Source: Pseudomonadota bacterium (lineage in GTDB: Bacteria > Desulfobacterota > Syntrophia > Syntrophales > UBA5619). Taken from it: a stretch of 5,565 nt of DNA. The notes under the pieces were generated by a model, which saw only the letters and a list, made by a program, of their open reading frames with translations, had not been told where the DNA came from and ran no database searches. A program made the position numbers and the translations under genes. Shown in pieces: positions 1-4,477 of this stretch (the stretch's first letter is position 1; the number at the start of each line of letters is the position of its first letter). The DNA lies in contig JAHIMW010000232.1 in NCBI GenBank assembly GCA_018896355.1, positions 1 through 5,565 of the forward strand. The letters run 5' to 3'.

Positions 1-138
1 GAAATTGGTGACGCTGAACCATTGAATGTTGATTCAAGCGCCAAAATTCCGGAATCCATCCGTCTCTGCCCTCTGTGTCACAAAGGATACCTGATCTCGA
101 TCATGCCGCTTCCCCGCAGATGGAGGGCGCCGCCATGA
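1..138 (+). CDS. C-terminal fragment of a probable IS91-family transposase (5' end outside window)
   Basis: The frame is open from base 1 and stops at TGA 136-138, giving 45 residues. The visible piece contains CPLCHKGYLI, a single CxxC zinc-knuckle half, followed by a short basic and proline-rich tail (MPLPRRWRAPP). As I recall it, IS91-type Y2 transposases commonly end in a CPxCxxGxM-like segment followed by a short proline/arginine tail, which is the basis for the call. The tyrosine catalytic region would lie left of the window and cannot be checked. The downstream hairpin next to GTTC supports the assignment. Another zinc-ribbon protein cannot be excluded. Confidence 0.42.
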   Translation, partial: EIGDAEPLNVDSSAKIPESIRLCPLCHKGYLISIMPLPRRWRAPP

Positions 139-423
139 CCTTTGTGTCAGTGAATCCTCATAGTCTGCTGTTTTGTTCACCGGCAAACGATGCCTCTTGG
201 TTTTCGTTATCCCATTCTTGCGCCCAGATGCCGGAATCTGACCCCGTCGCTCGGTCAAATGCCCCGATTCGTCTTATGACCTGTGTACGATACGGCCGAA
301 TGCTGCGCAATCGCCTCGATTTATTTCTTGATTTCAAAGAAAATTTCCCCCATAGTAACTCTCAAACCGACAAACACGACGATTAAAATTCCATAGAAAC
401 ACAAGCCCCCCGCGAGAGGGTTT
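1..423 (+). mobile_element. 3' end of an IS91-like (rolling-circle) insertion sequence, truncated by the window edge
   Basis: This stretch holds the last 45 codons of a transposase-like frame (1-138) and then about 285 bases without a convincing gene. It ends in a hairpin (402-408 pairing with 418-424) directly beside the tetranucleotide GTTC (424-427). IS91-family elements carry their replication-origin end downstream of the transposase stop and sit next to GTTC/CTTG-type tetranucleotides without making target duplications, and the layout here fits that. The bases just after the hairpin belong to an attC-like site, so the element end would lie at 423. This is inferred from layout and a short C-terminal motif. 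The catalytic part of the transposase and the other element end are outside the window. Confidence 0.42.
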
Positions 424-427
424 GTTC
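402..427 (+). repeat. Hairpin plus GTTC: candidate oriIS end of the IS91-like element
   Basis: Bases 402-408 (CAAGCCC) pair with 418-424 (GGGTTTG), with one G-T wobble, around a 9-base loop. The following GTTC (424-427) is the tetranucleotide expected next to the origin end of IS91-type elements. It is also the first part of the attC R'' box GTTCAAC. The assignment as oriIS is inference from position and shape, since the element cannot be compared with relatives here. Confidence 0.33.
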
Positions 428-479
428 AACTCAGTTTTTACGTCGGCTCCGCGCCGTAAAAACTCTTAAAACGTTATGG
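424..479 (+). other. attC site 1 (left boundary of cassette A)
   Basis: R'' candidate GTTCAAC (424-430) fits RYYYAAC. R' is GTTATGG (473-479). Between them is a perfect 10-bp inverted repeat, AGTTTTTACG (433-442) and CGTAAAAACT (455-464), around a 12-base GC-rich centre. The spacer is 2 bases on the left and 8 on the right, so the left side may have been altered when the IS-like element arrived. The owner cassette lies left of the element, so its R'' cannot be checked against a cassette start. The R' box supplies the cassette A boundary, which is confirmed by the R'' of attC site 2. Confidence 0.65.
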
Positions 480-493
480 GATGGAGAGACGAT

Positions 494-1021
494 ATGAAGA
501 CCCAAAATATCACGGGCCAGTCGACAGAGCAAAAAGTACAGAACCGCTTAAAATCGGTCGGTCTCGAAACCAAGAAGCCCAAGCGAGACATAGGTGTGGA
601 TTTGGAGGTCTGGCGCCCTGGCCATTCAAAAAGGGTCAAAATTCAGATCAAGGGGCGCGGGAAAACGCAAAAGAACAGACGGTATAGATGGTTCCAGATA
701 AGAACTACAAAAAAACAGAGAGAAGACACACAGAAGGCTGGGTTGCCGGTTTCCGAGGCATGGAAGAAAAAAGTTGATCTCTGTGACTTCTTTGTGTTGG
801 TTTCCGAGAAACACGAGGAGCAATGGGTATTCCCGGCTGCAGTAATACACGAAATAGTCAATATCAATAAGAGCAAATACGGAAATAGAGAAGACAATAT
901 GTCGGGGAAACAATCAGAAATTGATCTGGACATTGAGCATGCTGGAAAGTTGCTAACTGAAATCTATAAATCGTATAAGAATAACTTCGCAAGCATAGGC
1001 GAAGAGCTAAACAATCCATAA
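494..1021 (+). CDS. PD-(D/E)XK nuclease-like protein of cassette A
   Basis: The product is about 175 residues, basic and soluble, with no signal or membrane segment. Numbered from the upstream ATG at 476, the core contains E18 in a predicted helix (STEQKV), then DIGVDLEVW with D42, then IQIKGR with Q57 and K59. This E...D...QxK order is the pattern of PD-(D/E)XK nuclease folds seen in Mrr-like and DUF4365-like proteins, which act on DNA or serve as parts of restriction or repair systems. The rest of the protein is not recognised. I chose ATG 494 because GGAG at 483-486 lies 7 bases upstream. ATG 476 overlaps the R' box and has no ribosome site. The stop TAA (1019-1021) lies inside R'' of attC site 2. 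The fold is fairly likely; the biological role is unknown. Confidence 0.7.
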   Translation: MKTQNITGQSTEQKVQNRLKSVGLETKKPKRDIGVDLEVWRPGHSKRVKIQIKGRGKTQKNRRYRWFQIRTTKKQREDTQKAGLPVSEAWKKKVDLCDFFVLVSEKHEEQWVFPAAVIHEIVNINKSKYGNREDNMSGKQSEIDLDIEHAGKLLTEIYKSYKNNFASIGEELNNP

Positions 1022-1072
1022 CCACGCCATGCAGCGTATCGCTCAACGCTCCCGCTGATGGCCACGTTATGA
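1016..1072 (+). other. attC site 2 (cassette A / cassette B junction)
   Basis: This is the cleanest site in the window. R'' CCATAAC (1016-1022) is the exact reverse complement of the cassette A start GTTATGG (473-479). L'' is GCCAT-G-CAGCG (1026-1036) and L' is CGCTGATGGC (1053-1062). They pair perfectly except for one unpaired G at 1031, the extrahelical base expected in a folded attC. The spacers CAC (1023-1025) and CAC (1063-1065) face each other unpaired, as an unpaired central spacer should. R' is GTTATGA (1066-1072). The total is 57 bp. Confidence 0.9.
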
Positions 1073-1120
1073 AACAGGGAACTGCAATGATAAATATTAA
1101 TGAACGGGGAGATGCCACTT

Positions 1121-2032
1121 GTGAACCCTGATGCAAAGAGAGTAGATGAACAGAAGACCCGGGGACCGACGCATATGGCATGGTATGTGGTCGCTTTTCT
1201 GGATTTGCTCGGTCAACAGGATGTGCTCAACAAAATAACTGCACTTCCCAATGTTGAGAATCGAGAGGAGGTAGCCGCCTTCAAACAGAAAGTGGCCGAA
1301 CTTTACAAACCGCTTTACAGTCTAGAAACTTTCTTCAAAGGTGGCATCAAGCCGTTCAAAGAAGGCAGTGTAAACGAGACGGCATTCTTATCTTCGGAGC
1401 AAGAGATGCTGAAGAAGCTTAGAAGCACGCCGATCTTCTATCGACTTTTCTCAGATTCACTAATAGTTCACGTTCCTATCAGTAACAGCACAGGAAAATT
1501 CCAATGTCATGCCATCTATGGGGTTTTGGCCGCAGCTGCCGTGACCTTTCTATCATGTCTGGTACATTCTTGGGCAATTCGGGGCGGAATCGAATGCGGC
1601 CTGGCAATGGACATTGAGGAAGGCGAAGTGTATGGCCCAGCGCTCGCAAGAGCCCATAGATTGGAAAGCAACGTGGCCCAGTACCCCAGAATAGTCATCG
1701 GTGAAGAGCTTGTCAGGTATCTTCAAATGGTGGCTGGACAGAAGGCAATCACCGAGGAGGAAAGGGTGCATGCTCGTCTTGCCACGAGATCACTGGAGCT
1801 GCTTGCGGTCGACGACGACGGATGTACCTTTCTTGATTGGCTGGGGAATGATATCAGGACTTCGTTTCAGAAACGTGAAGAACTTGTTCGCACTGCCTAC
1901 AACTTCATCATTCAGGAATCCGTTAAGCATAAAGAAGCACGGAACTCCAAACTGGCATTGCGATACACGCTTCTTAGAAATTACGTTGAATCACGGTTAC
2001 CGGATTGGGGAATTGGTCTTCAAAGTGAATAA
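1121..2032 (+). CDS. Class III nucleotide cyclase-like protein of cassette B
   Basis: The product is about 303 residues. Motifs in order, numbered from GTG 1121: VVAFLDLLG with D28, LFSDSLIV with D112, RGGIECG at 154-160, then VYGPALARAHRLES at about 170-183 and RIVIGEEL. Class III adenylate/guanylate cyclase folds use FxDxxG and a later (S/G)D element to hold metal ions. A group of poorly characterised bacterial proteins shares this FLDxLG, SDS, RGGI and GPAxxxAxxLE order. Catalysis is not demonstrated, and the substrate-selecting residues cannot be read with confidence. GTG 1121 has GGGGAG 9 bases upstream; ATG 1100 is in frame but lacks a ribosome site. It is the sole gene of its cassette. 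The next gene does not look like a cyclic-nucleotide-responsive effector, so a Pycsar-type pair is not supported. Confidence 0.7.
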   Translation: MNPDAKRVDEQKTRGPTHMAWYVVAFLDLLGQQDVLNKITALPNVENREEVAAFKQKVAELYKPLYSLETFFKGGIKPFKEGSVNETAFLSSEQEMLKKLRSTPIFYRLFSDSLIVHVPISNSTGKFQCHAIYGVLAAAAVTFLSCLVHSWAIRGGIECGLAMDIEEGEVYGPALARAHRLESNVAQYPRIVIGEELVRYLQMVAGQKAITEEERVHARLATRSLELLAVDDDGCTFLDWLGNDIRTSFQKREELVRTAYNFIIQESVKHKEARNSKLALRYTLLRNYVESRLPDWGIGLQSE

Positions 2033-2084
2033 GACCAGCGAAAAGGAATTCATAGATGACAATAGCTGAGCCGTCAGCAGTATT

Positions 2085-2190
2085 TCATAACGACGACTTG
2101 CCGTCGGACACGCTACCGCGTGGAGAATCACAGGAGAAACCTATGGCTTACAGGTGCGCGGTTGCGTGCCGCTGAAGCCGGATGTTAGAT
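2085..2190 (+). other. attC site 3 (cassette B / cassette C junction)
   Basis: R'' TCATAAC (2085-2091) sits within TTTCATAAC, a perfect 9-base reverse complement of the cassette B start GTTATGAAA (1066-1074). R' is GTTAGAT (2184-2190), a perfect GTTRRRY. The inner arms pair imperfectly over a long stem, including CACGC (2109-2113) with GCGTG (2164-2168) and ACCGCG (2115-2120) with CGCGGT (2157-2162). At 106 bp it is much longer than sites 1, 2, 4 and 6. Confidence 0.85.
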
Positions 2191-2773
2191 GGCAAATATG
2201 ACGATCACCGAAGAAGGAAACAAGATCGCAGACGATTTCGTCTCGGTCGCGGCACTGGCCAGTCTCGATATCCCGCGTTCTGATATTGAGGTAACGGTGT
2301 TGGTTAAGCCCCATCGCCCACCATCGTTCTTACCTTCCGGAAAGCTCGGGGTGTATGCCTTCATGTTCGGTGACCGATGCCTGAAGGTTGGAAAGGATGG
2401 CCCGAACAGTGTTGCAAGATTCTGTGGCCAACACTACGGCACGAACGCACCGAGTACCTTGGCGAAGTCATTGCTGAAGTCACAATCGAGCATAGGAATG
2501 ACGAGCCTCGATTCCTCAAACATTAAGACATGGATCTGTGAAAATACGACAAGGTTCAACTTCCTTCTACCTTCGAGGCACGGTGTTTTCGCGCTCTCGC
2601 TCTTGGAAGCCTTTGTCCAGTGCCGATTGCGGCCCGAGTTCGAAGGGTTTGCCAGTCAACGGTGGCCATCTAACCCCGCGGTTGAGGAGGGACGCGCGCA
2701 AGAGCAGCGCGCGCCCCTCACCGTGAACGTTAAGCCCCAAAATAATATTGACATAAGGCACACATTGTCGTAA
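2189..2773 (+). CDS. GIY-YIG domain protein of cassette C, with an attC-encoded C-terminal tail
   Basis: The frame gives 194 residues. The domain occupies about residues 51-158. GVY (54-56) and KVG (66-68) are the two halves of the GIY-YIG signature, followed by R77, H82/Y83 and a late glutamate, E140, in LLEAFVQCRLRPEFEG. This matches the usual Arg and Glu positions of the nuclease core. GIY-YIG enzymes cut DNA, often structured or invading DNA, but substrate and role are unknown here. The recognisable domain ends at about residue 158, just where the attC begins. Residues from 160 on are translated from the attC, and the last 13 from the next cassette. ATG 2189 overlaps the R' box and has only a weak upstream ribosome-binding signal. 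A normal stop near R'' may have been lost. Confidence 0.7.
   Translation: MANMTITEEGNKIADDFVSVAALASLDIPRSDIEVTVLVKPHRPPSFLPSGKLGVYAFMFGDRCLKVGKDGPNSVARFCGQHYGTNAPSTLAKSLLKSQSSIGMTSLDSSNIKTWICENTTRFNFLLPSRHGVFALSLLEAFVQCRLRPEFEGFASQRWPSNPAVEEGRAQEQRAPLTVNVKPQNNIDIRHTLS
2668..2735 (+). other. attC site 4 (cassette C / cassette D junction)
   Basis: R'' ATCTAAC (2668-2674) lies in CCATCTAAC, a perfect 9-base reverse complement of the cassette C start GTTAGATGG (2184-2192). R' GTTAAGC (2729-2735) is a perfect GTTRRRY. The inner arms, roughly 2681-2699 and 2707-2721, pair through a GC-rich CGCGCGC/GCGCGCG core and GAGG/CCTC, with a few extra bases on the left arm, around a short loop. The site is 68 bp. 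The GIY-YIG reading frame passes through the whole of it. Confidence 0.9.
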
Positions 2774-2776
2774 TTT
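2748..2776 (+). promoter_or_regulatory. Sigma-70-type promoter of the cassette D toxin-antitoxin pair
   Basis: The -35 box TTGACA (2748-2753) is a perfect consensus. A 17-base spacer leads to the -10 candidate TAATTT (2771-2776), which is weak. Only 6 bases separate the -10 from the ATG at 2783, so transcription would start at or next to the start codon. The toxin gene has no ribosome binding site, which fits a leaderless message. The same geometry recurs at 3890-3918. Confidence 0.55.
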
Positions 2777-2780
2777 AAGC

Positions 2781-2790
2781 ATATGCATAT
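2781..2790. repeat. Perfect palindrome over the toxin start codon
   Basis: ATATGCATAT (2781-2790) is a perfect 10-bp palindrome that includes the ATG. Its position at the predicted transcription start makes it a possible operator for the ribbon-helix-helix antitoxin encoded downstream. The palindrome is short and AT-rich, so chance is possible. Confidence 0.3.
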
Positions 2791-3055
2791 ATTTCGCTGG
2801 GACAATGAAAAGAATGAACTGCTGAAGAAGAATAGGGGCGTTTGCTTTGAAGAAGTTGTCCTGCTAATGGAAAGGGGAGATGTCCTAGATACAATTGAAC
2901 ATCCAAATCAAGAAAGGTATCCAGGACAGAAGATTGCTGTGGTTATAATTGATGCCTACGCATATCTCGTTCCTTATGTTGAGAATAATGAAGGGATATT
3001 TCTCAAGACAATTATACCGAGCAGAAAAGCTACCGACAAATACGTGAGGGTATAA
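2783..3055 (+). CDS. BrnT-like toxin (cassette D)
   Basis: The product is 90 residues. The N-terminal FRWDNEKNELLKK resembles the F-W-D-x-K-N opening of BrnT toxins. It is followed by a FEEV helix, the HPNQERYPGQ segment, a hydrophobic strand region, and the C-terminal IFLKTIIPSRKATDKY, equivalent to the SARKAT-like end of BrnT. BrnT toxins are small RNase-fold proteins that inhibit translation and are neutralised by a ribbon-helix-helix partner. Here the partner gene starts 2 bases after the stop. The conserved late arginine and lysine (SRKAT) are present. The gene lacks a ribosome site and seems to be read from a leaderless transcript. It is clearly homologous to the toxin at 3925-4218. The exact target is not shown by sequence. 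Confidence 0.8.
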   Translation: MHIFRWDNEKNELLKKNRGVCFEEVVLLMERGDVLDTIEHPNQERYPGQKIAVVIIDAYAYLVPYVENNEGIFLKTIIPSRKATDKYVRV

Positions 3056-3057
3056 AG

Positions 3058-3342
3058 ATGAAAAAGAAAATTCTGGATGACGAGGAAATGGACGTCCTTG
3101 AATCATATGAACGTGGAGAATGGGTGCCGGTTAAGAACGCGAAGAAGGAAATCAAGAAGCTCCAGCAGTATGCAAAAAATACGCTGCAAAAAGACAAGAG
3201 GATAAACATTCGCATGTCTTCAAAAGACTTGGATCAAGTACAGGTTATCGCGGTGCAAGAGGGCATCCCTTACCAGACTTTGGTATCCAGTATCATTCAT
3301 AAGTATGTTTCCGGATATCTTATCGAGAGAAAAAAGGCTTAA
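3058..3342 (+). CDS. Ribbon-helix-helix (CopG/BrnA-type) antitoxin (cassette D)
   Basis: The product is 94 residues. The acidic N-terminal half (ILDDEEMDVLESYERGEW), a charged linker and KNTLQKDKRINIRMSSKDL are followed by a DNA-binding ribbon strand (RINIRMS) and two helices, including EGIPYQTLVSSIIHKYVSG. This is the layout of CopG-like antitoxins: the N-terminal part probably wraps the toxin, while the C-terminal part dimerises and binds the operator. GAGGG (3046-3050) lies 7 bases before the ATG. The gene starts 2 bases after the toxin stop, so the two are cotranscribed and probably autoregulated. The stop TAA (3340-3342) falls inside the R'' box GCTTAAC, so the cassette ends exactly with the gene. 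Confidence 0.8.
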   Translation: MKKKILDDEEMDVLESYERGEWVPVKNAKKEIKKLQQYAKNTLQKDKRINIRMSSKDLDQVQVIAVQEGIPYQTLVSSIIHKYVSGYLIERKKA

Positions 3343-3343
3343 C
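3336..3343 (+). other. Orphan R'' box of the cassette D attC site
   Basis: GGCTTAAC is the exact 8-base reverse complement of the cassette D start GTTAAGCC (2729-2736), as expected for its R'' box. No matching L boxes and no GTT-type R' box occur in the next 95 bases. The rest of this attC therefore seems to be missing, and a truncated reading frame begins immediately after the box. Confidence 0.6.
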
Positions 3344-3442
3344 AATCTCCAAGAGGTGAAAGGACAAGCGAAACCATACCAGATGCGCCAATTTCTAAAA
3401 TTGATCGAACGCCACAGCTTAAGACTGGAGGAGGACAAATGA
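3344..3442 (+). pseudogene. Probable 5'-truncated remnant of a hicA-like toxin gene
   Basis: A frame without stops runs up to TGA 3440-3442, which overlaps the ATG of the hicB-like gene as ATGA. The last part reads VKGQAKPYQMRQFLKLIERH and ends soon after in an acidic tail. HicA toxins usually precede hicB, often with such an overlap, and end in a V-x-G-x-x-K...LR.hL+..gl..EE pattern. The tail is loosely compatible with this. No start codon with a ribosome site is present, and the would-be N-terminal two thirds with the conserved histidine is absent. It begins directly after the orphan R'' box, suggesting a deletion join. HicA identity is uncertain; a 3' gene remnant is more secure. Confidence 0.4.
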
Positions 3443-3663
3443 GAGATTACCATATAAACATTTTCTACTCTGAAGATGACGAAGGTTACATTGCCGATAT
3501 ACCCGATTTGGAGGCATGTTCTGCGTTTGGCCAGACTCCTGACAAGGCTCTTCAAGAGGTTCAAAAAGCCAAAGAGCTTTGGTTGCAGGCTGCCCGGGCT
3601 GAGAAAAAACCGATTCCTCCTCCAAAGTACCGACCGGTTATCTATCAAGCCGCATGCGCCTGA
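3439..3663 (+). CDS. hicB: HicB-like antitoxin, single domain
   Basis: The product is 74 residues. YHINIFYSEDDEGYIADIPDLEACSAFGQ is the classic HicB beta-sheet start (also called UPF0150), followed by the helix TPDKALQEVQKAKELWLQAA and the short end PPKYRPVIYQ. HicB proteins bind and block HicA mRNA interferases. This one has only the toxin-binding fold and no C-terminal DNA-binding domain. AGGAGG (3429-3434) lies 4 bases before the ATG, so translation should be strong. The upstream partner seems to be broken, so this would be a solitary antitoxin. It may still act against other HicA toxins in the cell, or it may be a passive relic. Confidence 0.8.
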   Translation: MRDYHINIFYSEDDEGYIADIPDLEACSAFGQTPDKALQEVQKAKELWLQAARAEKKPIPPPKYRPVIYQAACA

Positions 3664-3774
3664 GAATGGTCCGGACGCTCAATACCTATGCCGTACCAGG
3701 TGCTTCACCTGACGCCGACAAGCTGCTGAGCTTTCGCCGATATCCGGGAGGCGCAGGTGAGCTTCGCGTTGGCT
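3655..3774 (+). other. attC site 5, long and degenerate (end of the hicB unit)
   Basis: R' is GTTGGCT (3768-3774). TGCGCCT (3655-3661) pairs with AGGCGCA (3749-3755), and CCGGA (3671-3675) with TCCGG (3743-3747). An inner perfect hairpin CAGGTG-ctt-CACCTG occupies 3697-3711. The size, about 120 bp or more, resembles Vibrio-type repeats. No clear RYYYAAC R'' box is found, and the unit's original start seems lost, so R'' cannot be predicted. The right boundary is secure because AGCCAAC at 3791 complements it. The left limit is approximate. Confidence 0.5.
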
Positions 3775-3799
3775 CGGACGCTTCGCGCCGAGCCAACGC
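3766..3799 (+). repeat. 12-bp perfect inverted repeat joining the R' of site 5 and the R'' of site 6
   Basis: GCGTTGGCTCGG (3766-3777) and CCGAGCCAACGC (3788-3799) are perfect complements around a 10-base loop. In cassette terms the left arm is the R' box of site 5 and the right arm is the R'' box of site 6. The two ends of a tiny cassette therefore face each other with almost nothing between them. Confidence 0.75.
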
Positions 3800-3853
3800 C
3801 CCGTGGATCAAGAATCCGCTTGCCGGCCCCCGCTCATCCGCGGGGCGTTATCC
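3791..3853 (+). other. attC site 6, bounding a 79-bp cassette without a gene (3769-3847)
   Basis: R'' AGCCAAC (3791-3797) is the exact reverse complement of R' GTTGGCT (3768-3774), so the unit between the two cut points is only 79 bp. R' is GTTATCC (3847-3853). CGCCCCGTGGAT (starting 3798) pairs with ATCCGCGGGGCG (3836-3847) with one G-T wobble, and AAC pairs with GTT. Unlike site 2, the stem has no unpaired spacer. The central loop is 27 bases. No reading frame fits in the unit. Confidence 0.7.
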
Positions 3854-3864
3854 TAAAAGATTGG

Positions 3865-3881
3865 TAACAATATCCTTGTTA
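3865..3881. repeat. Inverted repeat upstream of the cassette F promoter
   Basis: TAACAA (3865-3870) and TTGTTA (3876-3881) are perfect 6-base arms around TATCC, ending 9 bases before the -35 box. It could be an operator for the antitoxin of cassette F. No equivalent is seen upstream of cassette D, so this is weak. Confidence 0.3.
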
Positions 3882-3889
3882 AAAATCTC

Positions 3890-3918
3890 TTGATGTGTGC
3901 ATACAAATGATGTACAAT
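3890..3918 (+). promoter_or_regulatory. Sigma-70-type promoter of the cassette F toxin-antitoxin pair
   Basis: The -35 box TTGATG (3890-3895), a 17-base spacer and the -10 box TACAAT (3913-3918, five of six consensus bases) form a good promoter. The ATG at 3925 is 6 bases downstream of the -10, the same distance as in cassette D. There is no ribosome binding site, so a leaderless toxin message is likely. ATGAT (3907-3911) and ATCAT (3922-3926) form a small inverted repeat across the -10 that may help repressor binding. Confidence 0.65.
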
Positions 3919-3924
3919 TAAATC

Positions 3925-4218
3925 ATGAAATACGAGTGGAATCCTACAAATAATGAATGGTTAAAAAAAGAAAGGCATATATCTTTCGAGCAAATAATCA
4001 TTCATCTTTCTCGGGGCGATGTCTGGAAAATAACTGATCATCCCGACGAGTCAAACTATCCCGGGCAAGGGCTGTATTTTGTTATTGTCGATAGTTATAT
4101 TTATGTCGTTCCGTATGTAGTTGAAAAGGATTATATTTTTTTAAAAACAATAATCCCCAGCAGGAAAGCAACAAAGATGTATAAGGAAGAACAGGAGAAT
4201 CAAAATGAAATACGATAA
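3925..4218 (+). CDS. BrnT-like toxin, second copy (cassette F)
   Basis: The product is 97 residues. The N-terminal KYEWNPTNNEWLKKE matches the BrnT opening, SFEQ the first helix, and the middle HPDESNYPGQ and YVVPYV match the cassette D toxin. The C-terminal IFLKTIIPSRKAT is identical to it over 13 residues. Flanking segments diverge, so this is an old homologue rather than a recent duplicate. It has an extra acidic tail (EEQENQNEIR), which contains the start of the antitoxin gene. The function should be that of a BrnT-type RNase toxin by family; the cleavage target is unknown. Codon use is more AT-rich than in the other cassettes and far from the GC-rich neighbour at 4527, which indicates a different origin. 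Confidence 0.8.
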   Translation: MKYEWNPTNNEWLKKERHISFEQIIIHLSRGDVWKITDHPDESNYPGQGLYFVIVDSYIYVVPYVVEKDYIFLKTIIPSRKATKMYKEEQENQNEIR

Positions 4219-4477
4219 AGAAGAAAGAGATATTCTTGATGCGTTAGAAAAGGGCAAGATGAAGCTTGCTACGCCATCAAAAAAAGAAATAGAATCGATT
4301 AAGGCAGCGGCAAATAACACACTTAAAAAAGACAAGCGTATAACGATTCGTCTGTATGACCATGACTTTATTGGTATTCAAAAAAAAGCTATGGAGATGG
4401 GTATGCCGTACCAAACGCTTATTTCCGGCATCATTCACCGTTACATAGAAGGTGATATAAAAATAAAGACCGGATAA
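4205..4477 (+). CDS. Ribbon-helix-helix (CopG/BrnA-type) antitoxin, second copy (cassette F)
   Basis: The product is 90 residues. The acidic start (KEERDILDALEKGK), then NNTLKKDKRITIRLYDHDF with the ribbon strand RITIRL, and helices including MGMPYQTLISGIIHRYIEG, match the cassette D antitoxin in order. AGGAGA (4193-4198) lies 6 bases before the ATG. The gene overlaps the toxin by 14 bases, whereas in cassette D there is a 2-base gap. Translational coupling should keep antitoxin output tied to toxin. By family it should neutralise the toxin and repress the promoter at 3890-3918. The stop TAA (4475-4477) lies in the R'' box GGATAAC, again ending the cassette at the last codon. Confidence 0.8.
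   Translation: MKYDKEERDILDALEKGKMKLATPSKKEIESIKAAANNTLKKDKRITIRLYDHDFIGIQKKAMEMGMPYQTLISGIIHRYIEGDIKIKTG

Noticed and set aside
34..258. 74-codon minus-strand frame at the left end
   Set aside because: It is antisense to the transposase fragment, with low-complexity basic composition and no motif.
75..386. 103-codon + strand frame overlapping the transposase fragment
   Set aside because: It has no ribosome site and no recognisable motif, overlaps the better-supported frame 1-138, and shows no protein-like conservation pattern. It is most likely a chance frame in the IS tail.
433..464. 10-bp perfect inverted repeat considered as a terminator
   Set aside because: No T-run follows the right arm. 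Its position between R''-like and R' boxes fits the stem of an attC site better.
1121..2773. Cyclase-like gene plus GIY-YIG gene as a two-gene cyclic-nucleotide defence system
   Set aside because: A complete attC separates them, the second protein has no visible cyclic-nucleotide-binding domain, and each looks like an independent cassette.
3637..3643. GTTATCT as an extra R' box inside hicB
   Set aside because: It encodes the conserved VIY of the HicB tail, and no matching R'' or stem was found.
3220..3648. 142-codon minus-strand frame across the antitoxin and hicB
   Set aside because: It is antisense to two well-supported genes and has no motif or ribosome site.
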